DNA from: JBAIYU01 sp036763085
GTDB lineage: Bacteria; Bacillota; Negativicutes; DSM-1736; Dendrosporobacteraceae
Assembly (NCBI RefSeq): GCF_036763085.1
Contig: NZ_JBAIYU010000032.1
Span: forward strand, 62,001 to 126,000
DNA: 64,000 bases
Direction of reading: 5' to 3'
Positions 59,618-64,000 of the stretch are shown one piece after another; within the stretch, counting starts at the first letter, position 1; each line of letters opens with the position of its first letter. The notes beneath the pieces are model-generated. The model ran no database searches, had not been told where the DNA came from, and was given only the letters and a program-made list of their open reading frames with translations. Position numbers and translations under genes: made by a program.

Positions 59618-59693
59618 TGGTTGCGGGGACAGGACTTGAACCTGTGGCCTTCGGGTTATGAGCCCGACGAGCTACCAACTGCTCCACCCCGCG
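59618..59693 (-). tRNA. tRNA-fMet, initiator, copy 2 (anticodon CAT)
   Basis: A 76-base cloverleaf with CCA encoded, the same as copy 1 up to the variable loop. It differs in the T-stem, here ACAGG/CCTGT. The C1-A72 mismatch and GGG/CCC anticodon stem mark it as an initiator. Confidence 0.97.
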
Positions 59694-59721
59694 ATAAATA
59701 ATTACCTCGTCACAAGTAATA

Positions 59722-59750
59722 ATATTATCATAAGAGCTTTCAAATGTAAA
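59722..59750 (-). promoter_or_regulatory. Promoter of the first tRNA-fMet gene
   Basis: TTTACA (59750-59745), a 17-base spacer and TAATAT (59727-59722), about 30 bases before the tRNA. Confidence 0.75.
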
Positions 59751-59891
59751 GTCTTTTATGATGTTAATTTTTTCATTTTTTAATTGTTCTATATGACTTT
59801 AACAAACAACTTACTTTATCAAATGAACATTAGCCGAATTTATCCAGGGACTTATCCGCTGGGCCTGTGCCCATGTTATATAAAGGCCTGG

Positions 59892-60692
59892 TCATCGAAC
59901 AAAAAAATAATAATAGGAAAACGCCGCAAGAACAAAGCGATAATAAGCAAATGCCGCTAATGAAGAGTTATTCAGAAAACGTAAGAACCACATTACTGAT
60001 ATATACGCAACCACAAAAGACACTGCAAAACCAATAGCAAACATCGTAATGTCTGAACTGCTAAGTTTACTCCAGACCTTCAATAGGTCATATAAACAAG
60101 CTACCGCCATTAGAGGCGCTGCAATAATAAATGAAAAATCGGCTGCAGCTTTGCGACTTAAACCGAAAAACAGTCCACCCGCAATCGTAGAGCCTGAGCG
60201 TGAAAAACCAGGCCATAGAGCCAAAACTTGGAAAAGTCCAACAAAAAAAGCTTGTTTTATTGTAATTTGATCAACATCACGGGTACTAGGACGACTAGTA
60301 AGTTTCTCCGCTAACAACATCAATACGGCACCAGCTACCAAACCGATAATAACTGTATAAGGAGAAAACAGATACGTTTTAATAGGAGAATGAAGAAGGT
60401 AACCAATCCCCATAACAGGAACTATACCTGCAAGCACGTGCTGAGCAGTTAATCCGCGACCATAAAGACTCAGTTTTCTCGGCTGGAGCATCTGAACAAA
60501 CTTTTCTCTATATATAAAAAGGACTGAAAGTATAGCACCTAGCTGGATAAAAACCTGAAAAACACTAGCAATTTCTCCTTCAAAATTTAGCATAGACCCG
60601 ACTAGAATCATATGTCCGGTTGAAGATACTGGCAGAAATTCTGTTAGTCCTTCAATAATTCCAATAATTACAGCAATTATATTTTCATTCAT
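59892..60692 (-). CDS. uppP: Undecaprenyl-diphosphatase (BacA type)
   Basis: Integral membrane enzyme that recycles the lipid carrier of wall synthesis by removing a phosphate from undecaprenyl diphosphate. EGLTEFLPVSSTGH at 14-27 and the later PGFSRSGSTIAGG are the two catalytic motifs. Several hydrophobic segments cover the 266 residues. ATG at 60692 has AAGGATG nine bases upstream; the start at 60746 was rejected. BacA-type enzymes also give bacitracin tolerance when abundant. Confidence 0.96.
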   Translation of the reverse strand: MNENIIAVIIGIIEGLTEFLPVSSTGHMILVGSMLNFEGEIASVFQVFIQLGAILSVLFIYREKFVQMLQPRKLSLYGRGLTAQHVLAGIVPVMGIGYLLHSPIKTYLFSPYTVIIGLVAGAVLMLLAEKLTSRPSTRDVDQITIKQAFFVGLFQVLALWPGFSRSGSTIAGGLFFGLSRKAAADFSFIIAAPLMAVACLYDLLKVWSKLSSSDITMFAIGFAVSFVVAYISVMWFLRFLNNSSLAAFAYYRFVLAAFSYYYFFVR

Positions 60693-60737
60693 AGCAGCAC
60701 ATCCTTTATAATATTTTCCAGCTCTCTCACTTATAAC

Positions 60738-60765
60738 ATTATACACTACATCGTGGCATTTTCAA
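60738..60765 (-). promoter_or_regulatory. Promoter of uppP
   Basis: TTGAAA (60765-60760), a 16-base spacer and a perfect TATAAT (60743-60738), about 45 bases before the uppP start. Confidence 0.75.
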
Positions 60766-60859
60766 TTATGAGTCGACGCAATTATACCCGCGCAAGTCGC
60801 AACAGTTATATTGAACCTCAGAAAACTGATATCTCATAGATTTATGGTTATCTTGCACG

Positions 60860-60883
60860 AAAAAAAACAAGGGAGCACCCTTG
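60860..60883 (-). terminator. Terminator after the YetF-like gene
   Basis: CAAGGG and CCCTTG pair around a four-base loop and run into eight Ts on the minus strand. The stem begins right at the stop codon. Confidence 0.93.
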
Positions 60884-61585
60884 TCAATGTATAAACATTT
60901 TACTTTCAGCATCGTTTTTATTTACTAAATGAAGATTATGCTCCTTATCCATAAAAGCTACGAAAACCTCATTTAATTTTTCTTTGTTAAGCTTTTCAAA
61001 TTCTGCAATCTGCACTACTGAAAATCCTAGATTTTTAAGAGCATCTTCTTGCAGATTTCCATCTATAATAACCGGAACTAATACCAAATTTTGTTCAACC
61101 TCTAAATTAAGCTGATTTGGAGTAATTGGCTGATATCGTGCCTTTTTCAAAACACTTAGATTTCCACTAGGTTCAAATAATGCTATTTCAACCTCATTTA
61201 TATTGAAAACATCTTTACCACGTAGCAACTCTAAAAGTCGATCAGTAGAAATAGGTAATTTTTTCAGATTTTCCTGCAACAAACTTCCATCTTCAATTAT
61301 AATAATCGGCTTTAATATTCTTCTACAATTAAACTCACGCATTTTCGTAAGCAGTCCGATATTAAACTGAATAGCTCCTAGTATGATAAGAGCGATAATC
61401 GCAGCACTAATATCTGCGTTCGAATCGGCAATAACCGTGCCGGCAGCAGTAGCGGCAACGATAAAAACCGCTGCCTCCAGCGTATTTAGCTCACTTATAC
61501 GACGTTGACCAACAAGTTTCAACGCAATTAGTATAACTCCTAATGTTGCTACTACCCTGAACAAAATAGCACCAACTGAATCCAT
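60884..61585 (-). CDS. DUF421 / YetF-like membrane protein
   Basis: A 233-residue protein with about three N-terminal membrane segments (residues 1-85: VVATLGVILIALKLVGQRRISEL, VFIVAATAAGT, IIALIILGAIQ). A cytoplasmic DUF421 domain of about 140 residues follows, with KPIIIIEDGSLLQENL and LRGKDVFNINEVEIALFEPSGNLSVLKK, typical of the family. ATG at 61585 follows GGAGG at eight bases; the start at 61627 was rejected. In Bacillus such proteins are linked to spores and stress. No function is established. Confidence 0.88.
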   Translation of the reverse strand: MDSVGAILFRVVATLGVILIALKLVGQRRISELNTLEAAVFIVAATAAGTVIADSNADISAAIIALIILGAIQFNIGLLTKMREFNCRRILKPIIIIEDGSLLQENLKKLPISTDRLLELLRGKDVFNINEVEIALFEPSGNLSVLKKARYQPITPNQLNLEVEQNLVLVPVIIDGNLQEDALKNLGFSVVQIAEFEKLNKEKLNEVFVAFMDKEHNLHLVNKNDAESKMFIH

Positions 61586-61647
61586 AGTTGCCCCTCCAAT
61601 ACTTACATAATTAGTATTGTCAGGCAATTTAAATATATTCTTCCGTC

Positions 61648-62913
61648 TTACTGAGTGATATATTGGTATTTTCTTATAAAATTATCCGGGCTAGTTCTAG
61701 TTAGAAGAGCCATCTTTTTTAGAATTACACTCGAATTTAAATCCTGCTCTTCTAATCTAATCATAAATTCTCTTGCAACTTGATATTGGACAGAGTCTAT
61801 ATTAACAAGCCTGATTTTAGTTTTACCAGTAGCAGGATCGCGAATTTTGTCAAATTCAAGCGGTTCAATCTGATTGTTTTGGATAGTAATCATTGCGTCA
61901 GTACCGCCATTCCGCAAAAAATCAAATGCCGCAAAACCAAGATTACGTGTATATTCAATATCAAATGCTATCGGCGGCGCACAACGCAGTTCATAGCCAA
62001 TTTCTTTATCTACCAATGTCATTTTGATCCCTGCTGACTTCAACTCTTTATCCACTGCCCGCTTAATTAATTCGCCAAAGTTGATCTCAGAATAGCGAAT
62101 ATGTCCATGATCATCTCTGCAAGCACCATCCAGCTCCATTAAATCCTCTGGCGATATCTTCTCAATTACCCCTTCAGCGATAACGGCAACGCCATGATTA
62201 CGATCTGACGCTAACCTTTTTATAATCGACCCAACAAGTATATCAACAATTTTTTGCAGTCTTACTTTACCTTCGTCAAATTCTTCTGGGATTATTGTAA
62301 CTGTAGCTCCTGAGCTTTTTCCAATTCCTAAAGCCAAATGGCCAGCAGTACGGCCCATTGCAATGGCAAAGTACCATCTTCCTGTTGTTTTTGCATCTTC
62401 CATTAAATTCTCTACAATATTGGCTCCAACTTCCCGAGCAGTTTCAAAACCAAATGTCGGTACTCCTTCAGGCAGCGGCAAGTCGTTATCTATCGTCTTA
62501 GGAACGTGGACAATATTCACAGCTACTCCTTTGTTTTTCTTTGCATAAAAAGATATTTGAGCAGCAGAATAAGCAGTATCGTCTCCTCCAATCGTCACTA
62601 GATGGGTAACACCAAGATCAATTAGAGTTTCGACTACCTTAGCTAAATCAGCCGCATTTTTAGTTGGATTGAATCTGGACATTCTAAGTATACTACCGCC
62701 CTCTAAATGAATCCTACTTACTATATCTGTCGTTAAATTGAGCACCTTTTTGTCACCTTGCGCCAAATGAGAAAATCCATCAAAAATCCCAAGAGTTTTC
62801 CAGCCATACTTTTCAGCTTCAATTGTAACCGCACTTATAACGCTGTTTATACCTGGGGCCGGCCCACCGCCGCATAAAATTGCCAATGTATACCCTGATG
62901 GTATTGTCATCAT
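61648..62913 (-). CDS. 6-phosphofructokinase, PPi-dependent type by motif
   Basis: Phosphorylates fructose-6-phosphate; the motifs predict pyrophosphate rather than ATP as donor. GGDD at 109-112 and PKTIDND at 138-144 have the Asp and Lys of PPi-type enzymes. CGGGPAPGINS near 15-25 and FAIAMGRTAGHLALGIG are the other family marks. Length 421 is longer than the 320 of classical PfkA. ATG at 62913 follows GAGGAGG. It lies next to a second phosphofructokinase gene. Donor use is inference from two residues. Confidence 0.88.
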   Translation of the reverse strand: MMTIPSGYTLAILCGGGPAPGINSVISAVTIEAEKYGWKTLGIFDGFSHLAQGDKKVLNLTTDIVSRIHLEGGSILRMSRFNPTKNAADLAKVVETLIDLGVTHLVTIGGDDTAYSAAQISFYAKKNKGVAVNIVHVPKTIDNDLPLPEGVPTFGFETAREVGANIVENLMEDAKTTGRWYFAIAMGRTAGHLALGIGKSSGATVTIIPEEFDEGKVRLQKIVDILVGSIIKRLASDRNHGVAVIAEGVIEKISPEDLMELDGACRDDHGHIRYSEINFGELIKRAVDKELKSAGIKMTLVDKEIGYELRCAPPIAFDIEYTRNLGFAAFDFLRNGGTDAMITIQNNQIEPLEFDKIRDPATGKTKIRLVNIDSVQYQVAREFMIRLEEQDLNSSVILKKMALLTRTSPDNFIRKYQYITQ

Positions 62914-62931
62914 GGTTCGCCTCCTCAAACA

Positions 62932-62971
62932 ACACTAAAAACTAATCAAACTGCCAGTTCGGCAGTTTGAT
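62932..62971 (-). terminator. Terminator between the two phosphofructokinase genes
   Basis: ATCAAACTGCC and GGCAGTTTGAT pair as 11 perfect bases around a five-base loop, followed by TAGTTTTTAG on the minus strand. Confidence 0.8.
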
Positions 62972-63021
62972 TTAATATAGTAAATATTATGATGTTGTAA
63001 GAAGAAGTATGTTATATCCAG

Positions 63022-64000
63022 TCAATCACCAAAACTTATATTAATTGATCTTGCCGCATTCACTAAGTCACTATCAATAGGGACATTACCCGGCTTACCA
63101 GCAAGCTCATTAACAGGTATAGTAATTATTCTATTATTTTGTAAAGCTACCATATTTCCGGTCTTCCCCGTAAGCAAACATTCTACAGCTGCAACTCCAT
63201 ATCTAGTTGCTAATATCCGATCGAACGCAGTAGGACTTCCACCTCGCTGCAGATGTCCAAGAACTGTGCATCGCGATTCGACACCTATGGAGTTTTCAAT
63301 ATCTTTGGCCAGCTTATCACCAATTCCCCCTAGGCGAATTTTTTCACTACTGCCCTCAGCAGGCTTTGTACCTATTAATTCACCATCCACTTCTCTTGCG
63401 CCCTCTGCAACCACAATTATACTAAATAATTTATTTTGCTTCTGCCGCTCAACTATTTTAGCTTTTACAGCTTCAAGATTATAGGGTATTTCAGGAATCA
63501 AAATACAATCTGCTCCTCCGGCCAACCCGGAATGCAGTGCGATCCAGCCAGCATAACGCCCCATAACTTCTAATACCATCACCCTATGGTGGGATTCCGC
63601 TGTCGTATGCAGCCTATCTAAAGCATCAGACGCAACACTAACTGCAGTATCAAATCCGAAAGTCCGTTCAGTTCCAGGAATATCATTATCTATTGTCTTA
63701 GGCACACAGACTACCGGTAAGCCTAATTGGCCAAACTCAGCACCAATTCTAAGTGTACCGTCTCCACCGATTACAACAAGCGCTTCAATCCCTTTTTCAG
63801 CAAGATTCTCCATCGCTTGCCCAGACATATCTTCATATGTAAGCTGGCCGTCTTTGTATATCCGATACTTAAATGGATTGTCTCGATTCGTCGTACCGAG
63901 AATAGTCCCGCCGCGTGGTAATATACCAGAGACATTAAGAGTAGATAGCTCAATCATCTGATTTTCAACAAGGCCGCCGAAGCCATTTTTGATTCCCCAC
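63022..64000 (-). CDS. pfkA: 6-phosphofructokinase, mixed (GGDGT/PKTIDND) type, C-terminal part
   Basis: Second phosphofructokinase. The reading frame is open to base 64000, so the N-terminus with the first nucleotide loop lies outside. The visible 325 residues include GGDGT, where Gly favours ATP, PKTIDNDIPGTERTFGFDTA with the Lys seen in PPi types, and LEVMGRYAGWIALHSGLAGGAD. This Gly/Lys mix marks the so-called mixed-substrate group. CTVLGHLQRGGSPTAFDRILATRYG is the C-terminal fructose-phosphate part. ATG at 63957 is an internal Met, not the start. Confidence 0.92.
   Translation of the reverse strand, partial: WGIKNGFGGLVENQMIELSTLNVSGILPRGGTILGTTNRDNPFKYRIYKDGQLTYEDMSGQAMENLAEKGIEALVVIGGDGTLRIGAEFGQLGLPVVCVPKTIDNDIPGTERTFGFDTAVSVASDALDRLHTTAESHHRVMVLEVMGRYAGWIALHSGLAGGADCILIPEIPYNLEAVKAKIVERQKQNKLFSIIVVAEGAREVDGELIGTKPAEGSSEKIRLGGIGDKLAKDIENSIGVESRCTVLGHLQRGGSPTAFDRILATRYGVAAVECLLTGKTGNMVALQNNRIITIPVNELAGKPGNVPIDSDLVNAARSINISFGD

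Overview
The window is a conserved housekeeping segment of a low-GC Firmicute (Bacillota). Gene order, the Zn-binding forms of S4, S14, L33 and L36, the cdaA-cdaR-glmM-glmS order, the ECF transporter trio next to truA, and a CwlD-type amidase all fit. The style of the proteins (long RpoC, AmrB-AmrA-AmrS trio, argCJBDFGH cluster) suggests an endospore-forming Negativicute of the Sporomusa/Pelosinus kind. That placement is inference; no rRNA gene is present to prove it. Nearly everything is on the minus strand; only a DedA-family gene and a small transglycosylase gene are on the plus strand.

Layout. 1-6051: cell-wall precursor and c-di-AMP block (cdaA, cdaR, an FAD-dependent dehydrogenase, glmM, glmS cut by the window edge), with a glmS ribozyme and a long structured leader before glmS. 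6233-7423: ilvE and its flanking hairpins. 7447-15657: complete arginine pathway from argC to argH behind one promoter. 15763-21686: accessory stretch with DedA, AmrS/AmrA/AmrB, CwlD, a monofunctional transglycosylase, a Cys-rich orphan and a secreted orphan. 21785-26424: rpsI, rplM, truA and EcfT/A2/A1, bracketed by two related palindromic repeats. 26480-46684: the alpha, spc, S10 and str ribosomal operons run together, ending upstream at an L7Ae-like gene with its own promoter. 47056-58783: rpoC, rpoB, L7/L12, L10 (with L10 leader), L1, L11, NusG, SecE, tRNA-Trp and L33. 59112-59693: six more tRNAs. 59892-64000: UppP, a YetF-like membrane protein and two phosphofructokinase paralogues, the last cut by the window edge.

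How it works together. The window holds most of the translation and transcription machinery, plus a route from fructose-6-phosphate to glucosamine-1-phosphate tied to c-di-AMP synthesis. Lipid-carrier recycling (UppP), a glycan polymerase and a cortex-type amidase add further wall functions.

The most notable signals are not whole new genes but embedded structure. The glmS leader combines a promoter, three hairpins, a 10-codon reading frame and the ribozyme. RpoC carries about 150 extra residues that look like a triplicated 45-residue unit inside its second zinc site. RpoB has a long acidic tail. Two diverged palindromic repeats share a CGCGATA/TATCGCG core. There are possible regulatory hairpins before rpoB and nusG. 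I found no CRISPR array, insertion sequence, prophage or clear defence system. Start codons were re-chosen by ribosome-binding site and family length; many ribosomal genes start with GTG or TTG.
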